DNA of 64,000 nt from Butyrivibrio sp. (lineage in GTDB: Bacteria; Bacillota; Clostridia; Lachnospirales; Lachnospiraceae). The notes under the pieces were generated by a model. It made no database searches, was not told where the DNA came from, and worked only from the letters and a program-made list of their open reading frames with translations. The stretch is from assembly GCA_016291375.1 (NCBI GenBank), contig JAEEXE010000009.1:1-64000 (forward strand), in the 5' to 3' direction. Of the stretch, positions 9,944 to 19,752 are shown piece by piece; position 1 is the stretch's first letter, and every line of letters starts with the position of its first letter. The position numbers were made by a program, and so were the translations under genes.

Positions 9944-10855
9944 TCAGAACTTACCAAGCATTATTACTTCCGGCTCAAGCTCTACACCTGATGCCTCCAA
10001 CACTTTTTCTTTTACATCCTGAATAAGTCTGTATATATCAGAGGACGTTGCTCCGCCCTTGTTGATCACAAATCCGCAGTGTTTATCGGATACTGCCGCA
10101 CCGCCCACGGAATAACCGCGAAGCCCCGCATCCTCAATAAGCTTACCTGCAAAGTATCCTTCCGGTCTTTTGAATGTGGATCCCGCACTTGGGAATTCAA
10201 GCGGCTGCTTGTCTCTGCGCCTTGCAGCAAGCTCCGCCATCTTATCGGAAATAGCCTGCTTGTCACCCTTTTCAAAAGAAAGTTCCACTGAAAGAACTAT
10301 ATATCCACGGCCCTTTATAGCACTGGTCCTGTATCCAAACTCCATGGTGCTGTTATCAAGGACCATCACCTCTCCCTTGGGAGAAAGAACCGTAACTGCT
10401 CCGGTCACCTGCTTCATCTCGCCGTCATAAGCTCCGGCGTTCATGATCATGGCTCCTCCTATTGTTCCGGGAATTCCCGCCGCGAACTCGAAGCCTGTAA
10501 GTGAATTATCCCTGGCAAAAGAAGCTATGGCAGAATTAAGTGCACCGGATCCTGCTATAACAGTGTTCTCGCCCTTAAGCTCAATATCGGAAAATCTCTT
10601 AAGCGAGATCACAGCTCCGTCAAAGCCTTTGTCAGACACTAGAATATTGCTGCCGTTTCCAAGGATAAAAAAGTCTTCTGAAATGCGCCTTAGCACTTCA
10701 ACAACCTTTTCAAGCTGACTTATATCAGCCGGACTTATAAATAAGCTCGCAGGCCCACCCGTTTTAAACGTTGTGTGCCTGCTCATATCTTCGTTCTCTA
10801 TAACATTTTCCGGTGAGACAATCTGTCCCAAATACTCAATTACTTCTTTATTCAA
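9944..10855 (-). CDS. murB: UDP-N-acetylmuramate dehydrogenase
   Basis: HTTFKTGGPA, LGNGSNILVSDKGFDG, GFEFAAGIPGTIGGAMIMNAGAY, PSAGSTFKRPEGYFAGKLIEDAGLRG. Confidence 0.96.
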   Translation of the reverse strand: MNKEVIEYLGQIVSPENVIENEDMSRHTTFKTGGPASLFISPADISQLEKVVEVLRRISEDFFILGNGSNILVSDKGFDGAVISLKRFSDIELKGENTVIAGSGALNSAIASFARDNSLTGFEFAAGIPGTIGGAMIMNAGAYDGEMKQVTGAVTVLSPKGEVMVLDNSTMEFGYRTSAIKGRGYIVLSVELSFEKGDKQAISDKMAELAARRRDKQPLEFPSAGSTFKRPEGYFAGKLIEDAGLRGYSVGGAAVSDKHCGFVINKGGATSSDIYRLIQDVKEKVLEASGVELEPEVIMLGKF

Positions 10856-10914
10856 AAAAACTTTACCTCAAAAAACTATACTGCAAAGCTGCTCCGGTAC
10901 TACGCCGCGCCTTA

Positions 10915-11850
10915 TCAATACAAAAGCATCTTGGCTGCGCCGAATACTCCCGCATCGTTTCCAAGCTTGGCAAGAGCAAACTTAGCCTCGCCGCAGCCTG
11001 AGAATACGTACTTCTTGAAGCTTGGCATCAAAAGATCAAAGAGCATGTCTCCAGCTTTGGAAACACCGCCGCCGATAACGATGATCTCAGGGTTAACAAC
11101 TGTAGCAACAGCTGCGATACCTTTGCCAAGGTAGTATCCATATCTCTCAGCGCAGATAGTAGCAAGCTTATCGCCCTTCTTTGCTGCATCGAAAATATCC
11201 TTACAAGCAAACTCGCCTCCGCGAAGAACGCTGTCATCGTCAAATTCCGCAAGGACTCTTTTGGCGATCCTGACTGCACCTGTTGCACTTGCAAACTGTT
11301 CAAAGCAGCCGTGGTTACCACATCCGCAAGCATCGGGCTCATCGTCCACAAGATGAATATGTCCGATCTCTCCGCCTGATCCTCTGGAACCAGTAAGAAT
11401 CTTGCCTTCGTTGATGATACCGCCGCCAACGCCGGTTCCAAGTGTTACAAGGAGCATGTTGGGATATCCCTGTCCGCCGCCTTTCCACTGCTCTCCAAGA
11501 GCTGCTACGTTAGCATCGTTTCCTGCCTTAACGGGAAGCTTAAGTCTTGAATGAAGTTCATTTACAACATTCACTTTTTCCCAGCCCAGGTTAACTGCCT
11601 GATGGCAAACACCGTCAACATTAACGGCTCCGGGAACACCTACGCCTGCACCGATAACATCTGAATCATCTATGCCTTTTTCTTTCATCTTCTCTCTGAT
11701 AGATGCTGCTACATCAGGAAGAATATTCTCGCCGTTATTCTCGGTTCTTGTGGGAATCTCCCACACTTCAATCTTCTCGCCTGCCTCAGTGAGAAGTCCG
11801 ATCTTAACCGTTGTTCCTCCGATATCTACGCCAAATACATATCTACTCAT
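10915..11850 (-). CDS. ROK-family glucokinase
   Basis: FGVDIGGTTVKIGL, GTGVGGGIINEGKI, ROK zinc motif CGCGNHGCFEQFAS. Confidence 0.93.
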   Translation of the reverse strand: MSRYVFGVDIGGTTVKIGLLTEAGEKIEVWEIPTRTENNGENILPDVAASIREKMKEKGIDDSDVIGAGVGVPGAVNVDGVCHQAVNLGWEKVNVVNELHSRLKLPVKAGNDANVAALGEQWKGGGQGYPNMLLVTLGTGVGGGIINEGKILTGSRGSGGEIGHIHLVDDEPDACGCGNHGCFEQFASATGAVRIAKRVLAEFDDDSVLRGGEFACKDIFDAAKKGDKLATICAERYGYYLGKGIAAVATVVNPEIIVIGGGVSKAGDMLFDLLMPSFKKYVFSGCGEAKFALAKLGNDAGVFGAAKMLLY

Positions 11851-11922
11851 TCTTTATAATTCTCCTCTATAAATGTAATATCAGATTCAAAAGATTTTTT
11901 GTCTCTGATCATTTCTCAAAAA

Positions 11923-12867
11923 TCAGTCGTCATCTTCCTCTGATCTTCTCTTTGCCAGTGAGTTCTGAACTCTGTTATAGAGCTCCTGGGCTGCATTGTA
12001 ACCCATTGCCTTCTGTCTGTGGTTAACCGCAGCCGACTCGCAGATGACTGCAAGATTTCGTCCGGGACGGATGGGAATGCGATGGCAAACAATCTTGTTG
12101 CCAAGGTACTCTGTATACTCTTCCTCAAGTCCGAGTCTGTCGTACTCTTTATCTTTGTCCCAGTCCTCAAGCTTGATAACAAGGTCAATTGTCTGTGTCT
12201 CTCTTACGCTTGATACACCGTAGAGTGTCTTAACGTCTATGATACCAACACCTCTCATCTCAATGAAGTGCTTGGTTATGTCAGGAGCTGAACCAATAAG
12301 GGTCTCCTCGCTGACTCTTCTAAGCTCAACAACATCATCGGACACAAGACGATGTCCTCTCTTGATAAGCTCGATGGCTGTCTCTGATTTACCGATTCCG
12401 CTCTCGCCGGTGATCAGAACGCCGACACCGTATACGTCCACAAGAACGCCGTGTATGGAGATGCAAGGAGCAAGCTTAACGTTGAGCCATCTGATAATCT
12501 CCGCCATAAATGCGGATGTTGATTTCTTGGTCATAAGTACAGGAACTTTTTCCTGCAATGCGATCTTTATGAATATAGGGTCCGGAATGAGTTCTCTACA
12601 AAAGACAACTCCCGGGATGTCAAAGGAAAGAAATTCCTTGTACATCTTCTCTTTTTCCTCATCAGAAAAAGATTCCATGTAAGTGTATTCTACAAAGCCG
12701 ATTACCTGAAGTCTTGTCGCTTCAAAGTGCTCAAAGTAGCCTGCCAGCTGAAGTGCCGGTCTGTTAATATCAGGCTGACTGATGCGGATCTTCTTGATAT
12801 CCAGCTCAGGTGTCAGGTTATCAAGCTTCATTTTCTCAATGATGGTTTTAAGACTAACGCTTGCCAT
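11923..12867 (-). CDS. hprK: HPr kinase/phosphorylase
   Basis: Walker A GESGIGKSETAIELI, HRLVSDD, MRGVGIIDVKTLYG, IPIRPGRNLAVI. Confidence 0.95.
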   Translation of the reverse strand: MASVSLKTIIEKMKLDNLTPELDIKKIRISQPDINRPALQLAGYFEHFEATRLQVIGFVEYTYMESFSDEEKEKMYKEFLSFDIPGVVFCRELIPDPIFIKIALQEKVPVLMTKKSTSAFMAEIIRWLNVKLAPCISIHGVLVDVYGVGVLITGESGIGKSETAIELIKRGHRLVSDDVVELRRVSEETLIGSAPDITKHFIEMRGVGIIDVKTLYGVSSVRETQTIDLVIKLEDWDKDKEYDRLGLEEEYTEYLGNKIVCHRIPIRPGRNLAVICESAAVNHRQKAMGYNAAQELYNRVQNSLAKRRSEEDDD

Positions 12868-12929
12868 AAAGACCTCCCAATAAGCATTAACTATATACGG
12901 CTAAATGATACCATAGTTAGTTTACTTCT

Positions 12930-14804
12930 TCAATTTGCTTCCCCGTGGAAAAAGTCATAAATCTGCTTTGCGACATTCTCCGGAATCTCGGGTATCTTCG
13001 CAAGTTCTTCTATTTCCGCGTTCTTGATATCTTCTATAGATCTAAAGTTCCTCATGAGAGCTTTTCTCCTTGAGGGACCTATGCCGGGTATATCATCAAG
13101 AGAGCTCTTGACCTGAGCTTTGCTTCGAAGTGATCTGTGATATTCTATGGCAAATCTGTGAGCTTCATCCTGAATCCTTGTTATGAGCTTAAAGCCCTCG
13201 GATCTGGTATCTATAGGAAGTTCCACGTTGTTAAAATATAGTCCTCTGGTCCTGTGGTTATCGTCTTTTACCATACCGCAGACAGGAATGTTTATGCCAA
13301 GCTCTTTTAGAACCTGCAAACAGATGTTGACCTGTCCTCGTCCGCCGTCCATGAGTATTAGATCGGGGAACTTGGTAAAGCTTCCGTACCTGGCATCGAT
13401 ATCCCTTACTTCCAGTTCCTGTCTTTCTTCTATACCGTGAAGCAGACGCCTTGTGAGAACTTCATGCATGCAGGCGTAATCGTCCGGTCCCGCCACTGAT
13501 TTTATTCTGAATTTTCTGTAATCGCTCTTTTTGGGTTTTCCTTTTTCATAAACGACCATAGAGCCTACATTGGCAAAGCCGCTTATGTTCGAGATATCAT
13601 AGGCTTCCATTCGGTTAAGCCCCTTTATACCAAGGAGCTTCTCTATTTCTTTTACCGCACCTATGGTCCTTCCCTCTTCGCGCTTGATCCTCTCTTTATC
13701 TTTGCTAAGGACAAGCTCTGCATTCTGTGCGGCGAGTTCCATGAGTTTCTCTTTCTGTCCTCTCTCAGGAACAGTAATGTAAACTCTGCTGCCTTTCCTG
13801 CTTGAAAGCCACTTCTCTATAATCTCCATATCCTCTATGGCTTCAGGTAGCATAAGAGTTCTTGGAATAAAAGGAGTGCCCGCATAGAACTGTTTTACAA
13901 AGTCCTGCAAAATCTCATTCTGGGGATTTTCAGACACGTGTGTCATATAGAAATGTTCTCTGCCGATAAGTCTTCCGTCGCGCACAAAGAACACCTGAAC
14001 AACCGCGTCCTTGTCATCGGATGCAATTGCGATTATATCTTTATCTTCCATAGAAGAGTCCGTCATCTTCTGCTTCTGGGCGACGACCTTGACGCTGGCA
14101 AGAAGGTCTCTGTAGCGAGCTGCAGCTTCGAAATCAAGTTCTTCAGAAGCAGCCTGCATTTTCTGCTCAAGCTCTTTTATAATGACGCCGTAGTTACCGC
14201 CGAGAAATTCCAAGGCTTTATCAACTCTTTCCCTGTATTCTTCCTTGGTAACATTACCTGTACAGGGACCGCAGCACTGCTTCATATGGTAGTTTAAGCA
14301 AGGTCTCTCAAGTCCGATATCTCTTGGGAGATTTCTGTTGCAGGTTCTAAGACCATATAGTTTATTGATCAGATCGATGGTATCCTTAACTGCTGCCGCG
14401 CTGGTAAAAGGTCCAAAATATCTCGATCTGTCTTTTTTCATAAGTCTGGAAAAAAGGACTCTGGGATAATCTTCAGATACTGTGACTTTAATATAAGGAT
14501 AGGTCTTGTCGTCCTTAAGCAGTGTGTTATATCTGGGACAATGCTCCTTGATGAGATTGTTCTCCAAAACGAGGGCTTCCAATTCCGAGTCGGTGACGAT
14601 GTACTCAAATCTTGCAATCTGGGAAACCATCCTGTCTATCTGCGGACCACGACCTATGTTTGAACGAAAATAAGACCTGACACGATTGTGCAGGTTTATC
14701 GCCTTTCCTACATACATGATGGTGTCGCTTTCATCATGCATAATGTAGACCCCGGGCTTGTTGGGGAGTTTTTTCAGTTCTTCTTTGACATCAAAGTTCG
14801 CCAT
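12930..14804 (-). CDS. uvrC: Excinuclease ABC subunit C
   Basis: [76 protein letters not shown]. Confidence 0.97.
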   Translation of the reverse strand: MANFDVKEELKKLPNKPGVYIMHDESDTIMYVGKAINLHNRVRSYFRSNIGRGPQIDRMVSQIARFEYIVTDSELEALVLENNLIKEHCPRYNTLLKDDKTYPYIKVTVSEDYPRVLFSRLMKKDRSRYFGPFTSAAAVKDTIDLINKLYGLRTCNRNLPRDIGLERPCLNYHMKQCCGPCTGNVTKEEYRERVDKALEFLGGNYGVIIKELEQKMQAASEELDFEAAARYRDLLASVKVVAQKQKMTDSSMEDKDIIAIASDDKDAVVQVFFVRDGRLIGREHFYMTHVSENPQNEILQDFVKQFYAGTPFIPRTLMLPEAIEDMEIIEKWLSSRKGSRVYITVPERGQKEKLMELAAQNAELVLSKDKERIKREEGRTIGAVKEIEKLLGIKGLNRMEAYDISNISGFANVGSMVVYEKGKPKKSDYRKFRIKSVAGPDDYACMHEVLTRRLLHGIEERQELEVRDIDARYGSFTKFPDLILMDGGRGQVNICLQVLKELGINIPVCGMVKDDNHRTRGLYFNNVELPIDTRSEGFKLITRIQDEAHRFAIEYHRSLRSKAQVKSSLDDIPGIGPSRRKALMRNFRSIEDIKNAEIEELAKIPEIPENVAKQIYDFFHGEAN

Positions 14805-15261
14805 TATAATACTTGCTTATGATCTCGCGCTCTATGATGAAATCTGATTTGTTGTCCGGCTCCGGCTCGGGATCCTTGATCTCCTCGAGAACTCTGGTAG
14901 CATACTCCTCCGCACTCTCAAGGGGCATAGTCTGCTCAAGGTATCTTAAGTCTCTACTATAAAGAAGGTAATTCTCATTCTTACCTTCAAAGAATGCTCC
15001 GGCTTTTTTCCATAAGCTCTCTGATGTATTCCAGGAAACTACAGCCTTATTGCCGCCAAGCATTCCACTCTGGCCGCCCTGCTCCTGAGCGGCTCTTCTT
15101 ATTTTCTCCGCGCCTTTTCTGGCTCCGGTTCCACTAAGAACCATGATGTAGTGGAACATATCAAGCTTGAACCACATAAGTATGGCAAGCAACAGCATAA
15201 CCACAGCTATTATTGTTGATACAGTTCCAACCATCTTGAAATATTCTATATTATCGGTCAT
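14791..15261 (-). CDS. Single-pass membrane protein of unknown function, just 3' of the Ser/Thr kinase gene
   Basis: N-terminal hydrophobic segment [21 protein letters not shown]; overlaps the uvrC start. Confidence 0.8.
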   Translation of the reverse strand: MTDNIEYFKMVGTVSTIIAVVMLLLAILMWFKLDMFHYIMVLSGTGARKGAEKIRRAAQEQGGQSGMLGGNKAVVSWNTSESLWKKAGAFFEGKNENYLLYSRDLRYLEQTMPLESAEEYATRVLEEIKDPEPEPDNKSDFIIEREIISKYYNGEL

Positions 15262-15262
15262 A

Positions 15263-16948
15263 TCATTTACCCAACTTGTCCAGAACTTCTATTGCTGATG
15301 CGATGGTCATTCTGGTCTCTGTCAAAAGATCCTTGTTCTCCTGCGTAAGCTCGTAGGTCTTAACAATATCTTCGTCTATGTGTTTCTCAATGTAATAAAG
15401 CTCATCCGCCATCTCCTGGCGGTCAACTCCGTCTGCCTGGAATCTGTGCGCGTTGTCATATACCTGGCTTGCCACCTCTTTGTAGATAACAAGAGCTGTT
15501 ACCAGATTGTCTGCCTTGGCAACATTGCCGTCAGCTATGGCAACCAGGTCGTTCCAATAATCCAGGTAGCTAACTGTCTTATCGCCACTCTTGGACTCTT
15601 TTCCGATGGTCGCATAGTACTGAGAGATCTTGCCAAGTCTTGTAGCTCTTTCCTGCCTCGCCTTGGTAAGTCTTCTCTGGCTTGTAGCTATCTCAAACCA
15701 TTTAGCGGCAAGCTGCTTATTGCCGGTTTCTTCATAACAATAGAAGTAAGCAATTCCAAGTCTGTAAGCAACTTCAGCATAAGCATCCTTGTCCTGAGCA
15801 AGGCTCTTCTCAATGGTGCTGCTGCCAACAGGTGTGATCATAATCTCGCGAAGGAGTTCATCTTCTTCCTTGGAAAGGATATCGTCCTGAAGGAATACCT
15901 TATCCAAAAGATCTATGTAAGCATCCTTGTTGGTAGGCTGAACCATAATGGCCTTGGTGTACATCTGCGCCGACGTCAGTTCATCATCGGCACTCATAGC
16001 CTCTGCCTTATATTTGGTATAGTTCTCCTCCACAATGCTCTTAGCTCTTGAAAAAGAATCAACAGCTGTAATAGAAGCAAGGAAGCAGATTATAAGTACT
16101 ACTACAAAAAGAGATACGCTAAGCTTAGCTTCTTTTCTATATCCCTTATCAAGCTCAAGGTAATTCTGAAGATCGTACATAACCTCTGCGCAAGATGCAT
16201 ATCTGTCTGCAGGATCATTTTGTACGCACTTCTCGATGATGTGCTCAAGTCCGGGTGAAAGAGCGGGGTTCCACTCTCTGATAGGCTTGAACTCATAGGG
16301 TGGTTCATTGGGGCTATGTCCGGTAACCAGATGATACAAAGTCGCTCCAAGACAGTAGATATCTGTTCTTGCATCAGTCTGTCCCATTCCTCCAAACTGC
16401 TCGGGAGCCGCATAGTCTCTGGTTCCCAGGTATGAAGTGTCTCCGGTATTCTCTTCCTTGTACTCACGGGCTGTACCGAAATCGATAAGGGTGATGGTAC
16501 CGTTGGGACGAAGCATGATGTTAGCGGGCTTAAGATCTCTGTAGATGATGGCGGGTTCTCTGGTGTGGAGATACTCAAGAACATCACAGAGCTGAATGCC
16601 CCATTCTATAACGTACTCCTGAGGCTGAGGTCCGATATAATCGAGGGCTCTTTCAAGAGTGTTACCTTCAATGTAGTCCATTACAATAAGGAAACGGCCG
16701 TCTTCCTCAATAACGTCAACAATGCTGGGAAGATATGGATGAGACAATGTCTTAAGGAGCTCAGTCTCCGTAATAAGACTCTGCTTGACAAGCTGGAAAT
16801 TGGTCACGGAATCCTCCCTGACCTCTTTAATCGCCCACTGCTTGTTGGCGCGCTCATTCATGGCAAGATAGACTGTACTCATTCCGCCCTGACCTATTAT
16901 GTTAAGTACTTTGTACTTGCCCCCTACAATGCTTCCTATCTCTAACAT
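15263..16948 (-). CDS. Membrane Ser/Thr protein kinase (PknB/PrkC-like) without PASTA repeats
   Basis: IGQGGMSTVYLA, WAIKEV, IIYRDLKPANIM, LIDFGTARE, GTRDYAAPEQF; TM SVSLFVVVLIICFLASITAV; helical extracytoplasmic part. Confidence 0.93.
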   Translation of the reverse strand: MLEIGSIVGGKYKVLNIIGQGGMSTVYLAMNERANKQWAIKEVREDSVTNFQLVKQSLITETELLKTLSHPYLPSIVDVIEEDGRFLIVMDYIEGNTLERALDYIGPQPQEYVIEWGIQLCDVLEYLHTREPAIIYRDLKPANIMLRPNGTITLIDFGTAREYKEENTGDTSYLGTRDYAAPEQFGGMGQTDARTDIYCLGATLYHLVTGHSPNEPPYEFKPIREWNPALSPGLEHIIEKCVQNDPADRYASCAEVMYDLQNYLELDKGYRKEAKLSVSLFVVVLIICFLASITAVDSFSRAKSIVEENYTKYKAEAMSADDELTSAQMYTKAIMVQPTNKDAYIDLLDKVFLQDDILSKEEDELLREIMITPVGSSTIEKSLAQDKDAYAEVAYRLGIAYFYCYEETGNKQLAAKWFEIATSQRRLTKARQERATRLGKISQYYATIGKESKSGDKTVSYLDYWNDLVAIADGNVAKADNLVTALVIYKEVASQVYDNAHRFQADGVDRQEMADELYYIEKHIDEDIVKTYELTQENKDLLTETRMTIASAIEVLDKLGK

Positions 16949-17024
16949 AACTGTTCCTTACTATCTTGTAGTCTTGTATTTATACATTAATAAAACATCT
17001 ATTTATTAATGTAAATAAGTATTT

Positions 17025-17849
17025 CTAGCATGCAAAAATCTGAATGGCAGAAATGTTATCTTTCTCACCTTTTGATTTTATTAGTTCCAAAATTACGTCA
17101 AGTCTCTTTTGCATATCATCTTCTATTACATCGGCCGAAATGTCAAGCCCGTCTGTAAATTCTTCTTCGGTCAGCTTCCTCCAGAATCCGTCGGAACACA
17201 GTATTACTGAAGTGTTCTTCTCAATCTGTCCATATATGAACTGCGGCTTCACCACCTCAGAAGCACCAACGCACTGCAAAAGGACGCTTCTCTGAGGGCT
17301 TTCCTCCGCTTCTTCACGAGTCATGACCCCCTTGTCTATGAGGCTCTGCACAACACTCTGATCGTGGGTAAGCTGCTCTTTCTTTTTGTCCTTAAGTGTA
17401 TATATACGGGAGTCGCCGACGTTCACAGCGATGAACTGGTCTCCCACAAGCAGGATTCCAACTACTGTGGTTCCAAGCTTGGAATCATGAGCTCTTCCGA
17501 AATCACCAAGTCTTTTGTTGACATCATTTATGAGTTCTGTCCACTGGTACTGTATCTCAGTCCTGACATCATTGGAGCCCTCTTCCTGGTCTGTTACGCC
17601 GTCAAGCTTCTCTGTCTTGTTTTTGCCGGAGAGAGCTGTCGGAAGCCCTTCTTTAAACCACTTGGCAAAGGCCGCGATCAGATCGGCGCTTGCAACCTCT
17701 CCCTGAGATAAGCCACCCATTCCGTCGCACAACACTGCCATCAGTACCTTGCCGTATTGAGTTGTTCCTGCCACTTTAACCATTATGGCGTCTTGATTGA
17801 CTGCTTTTACCAGACCTTTGTCTGTGCAATAGCATACTTTGTATTCCAT
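17025..17849 (-). CDS. PP2C-family protein phosphatase
   Basis: KAVNQDAIMV, AVLCDGMGGLSQGEVAS, VNVGDSRIYTL, ILCSDGFW. Confidence 0.92.
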   Translation of the reverse strand: MEYKVCYCTDKGLVKAVNQDAIMVKVAGTTQYGKVLMAVLCDGMGGLSQGEVASADLIAAFAKWFKEGLPTALSGKNKTEKLDGVTDQEEGSNDVRTEIQYQWTELINDVNKRLGDFGRAHDSKLGTTVVGILLVGDQFIAVNVGDSRIYTLKDKKKEQLTHDQSVVQSLIDKGVMTREEAEESPQRSVLLQCVGASEVVKPQFIYGQIEKNTSVILCSDGFWRKLTEEEFTDGLDISADVIEDDMQKRLDVILELIKSKGEKDNISAIQIFAC

Positions 17850-17935
17850 TTTGTCCCCTAAATTATTTCTTTATATACTGCCAAGAATAGCATATTTTGA
17901 CCAAAATTGCATTGATATAATATAGCTTTCTTGCA

Positions 17936-19666
17936 TTAAACAGAAGTTTCTGCTGCAGCCTTTATGTTGTCCTGTGTGTACCCTATGCGTGTAACCGGAT
18001 TCTTGCTCTTTATGATCTCAAATACCCTTCCGATTATCTGCTTGCTTTCCGCACCACTCTTTAATGAAGGTAAGCTATACGCACCATTTTCTTTATCCAA
18101 TATTACTATCTCGTTGTTGTTCTCTACTCCGTTCTGATAGTTTATCTTGTGATACGTCCAGAGGATATCCGAATAGGGTATGATCATTCTCCTTCCGCCA
18201 AGTGCAACAATATACCTCTCTGCGCAGTATATTTCTTCGGAAACCTTATATGTCTGGGGTGAAGCAAGAGCTGATTCAAGTCCCATGTATTCTGTATCTG
18301 ACATGTATGTCAGATCTTTTTTAAATTTCCTTAAAGCGGCAATCTGTATCAGAAGTCCCAAAAGAGTAAACGCTACTATAAAGATAGCTATTATTGCAAC
18401 TGTTTCAACTGTGCTCTTGGTAACTCCGCCGCCCTTGTAGCTGTCCTCGATCACAAGTGAGTATGCTCCAAAAAGATTTCCGGCATCACTCTCTGAATAG
18501 TCTTCTTCGTAGTAGCTGTTGAGGTAATCTATTGCATACTCAGCTGTCTCATCGGAAATCTCGCCGCAGTATCCGTGGAGGATTACCTTACCTTTCTCCT
18601 GTATCGCTTTGATTGCCTTGGAGTATTCGGCGTCATCAAACTCCGCGATAACGAGTGCATTCTGTCCGAATACTATATAGTCTGCAGAGGAGCTGCCGGT
18701 TGAACGCACAACCACCGGATAGTATTCCGTGGTGATCTCTGCAACAGATTTTTTTCTCAGATATTGATAATCCTCATTGGAATCCATATCGTAAACCCTG
18801 GAAGCACCTCCCGAAGGCTTGTAAAATTCTGTATATGCATAAAGATCGGCAGGAACAGCAATTCCAAGTATCACGATTATCAGACTGATCAAGACGCCTC
18901 TCTTTGCCTTTTTATAATAATTGGAAATTACGGGAAAAGTGATTCTGGAAACAGCCTGCTTAACTGAAACCACCGGCTCCCTTTTTACCTTATCAGCAGG
19001 ATTGTAGTCCTGTACCGATGATTCAAAAGAGACAAGCGCTTTGCGCTCTCTTCTAAGTTTGCCTCCCACATTTAACATAACTATGAGAGAAACAATGGCC
19101 GCTATTATGTGAAACAGGAACTTATCTACGATCACAGTCAACACATCCGGATCTGCTTTGATAAGGTCCTGATATCTTACAACATACTTGCTCTCGTCAA
19201 TTCCGCACTCCATTACATATGAGCGATAGAATCTTGCAACTTCATTATCTATATCGCTAATGCGGGCAACAAAGGTGTAAGGCTCACTGTTGTATTGATC
19301 CGGTGTGATCTCACCGTCTACGTATTTCCAGGTTTCATCAGCCATAGCGTCAAGTTGTTTGCTCGCTTCTTCTCCAACTTTAAACGCGATAAAAGAGCTG
19401 TCATCAAGCCAAGCTATGTAGTAGTACTCTGCTTTATTGTCTTCATCTCCGTCGCGGCTCGCAAAGCACCCCAGGTTTTGGTCAATCGTGACCTTTACAT
19501 ATTTATTTGGAAGGGACGCTTCGCCGTATTCTTCCAAATACTGATTTAAGGTCGGGTAGCTGCCCGTAGCAACTTCTCTTACATCTCCCCATCCGGGCAC
19601 TGTGAGAGCGATTGCTCCCAAGAATATTATCAGCGCCAGGAAAAACAATACTTTTCTTTTGAACAT
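17936..19666 (-). CDS. Multi-pass membrane protein of unknown function
   Basis: Several hydrophobic segments (VLFFLALIIFLGAIALTV, GVLISLIIVILGIAVPA, TVETVAIIAIFIVAFTLLGLLI). Confidence 0.7.
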   Translation of the reverse strand: MFKRKVLFFLALIIFLGAIALTVPGWGDVREVATGSYPTLNQYLEEYGEASLPNKYVKVTIDQNLGCFASRDGDEDNKAEYYYIAWLDDSSFIAFKVGEEASKQLDAMADETWKYVDGEITPDQYNSEPYTFVARISDIDNEVARFYRSYVMECGIDESKYVVRYQDLIKADPDVLTVIVDKFLFHIIAAIVSLIVMLNVGGKLRRERKALVSFESSVQDYNPADKVKREPVVSVKQAVSRITFPVISNYYKKAKRGVLISLIIVILGIAVPADLYAYTEFYKPSGGASRVYDMDSNEDYQYLRKKSVAEITTEYYPVVVRSTGSSSADYIVFGQNALVIAEFDDAEYSKAIKAIQEKGKVILHGYCGEISDETAEYAIDYLNSYYEEDYSESDAGNLFGAYSLVIEDSYKGGGVTKSTVETVAIIAIFIVAFTLLGLLIQIAALRKFKKDLTYMSDTEYMGLESALASPQTYKVSEEIYCAERYIVALGGRRMIIPYSDILWTYHKINYQNGVENNNEIVILDKENGAYSLPSLKSGAESKQIIGRVFEIIKSKNPVTRIGYTQDNIKAAAETSV

Positions 19667-19752
19667 AGCTCCTCCGATAAAATAGCTTTTCTGTTCTATA
19701 TATTTATACAGTTTAGATACCTGTTTTGTTGCATGTGGTATTTCCTCAGGCT

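Noticed and set aside
15380-16051. 223-aa + strand ORF
   Set aside because: Antisense to the Ser/Thr kinase gene, no recognisable domain or RBS.
16102-16587. 161-aa minus-strand ORF
   Set aside because: Alternate frame inside the kinase catalytic domain; kinase motifs are in the other frame.
15263-16948. Calling the kinase PrkC/Stk1
   Set aside because: It lacks PASTA repeats and is not in the usual prpC-prkC-rsgA context, so no symbol was assigned.
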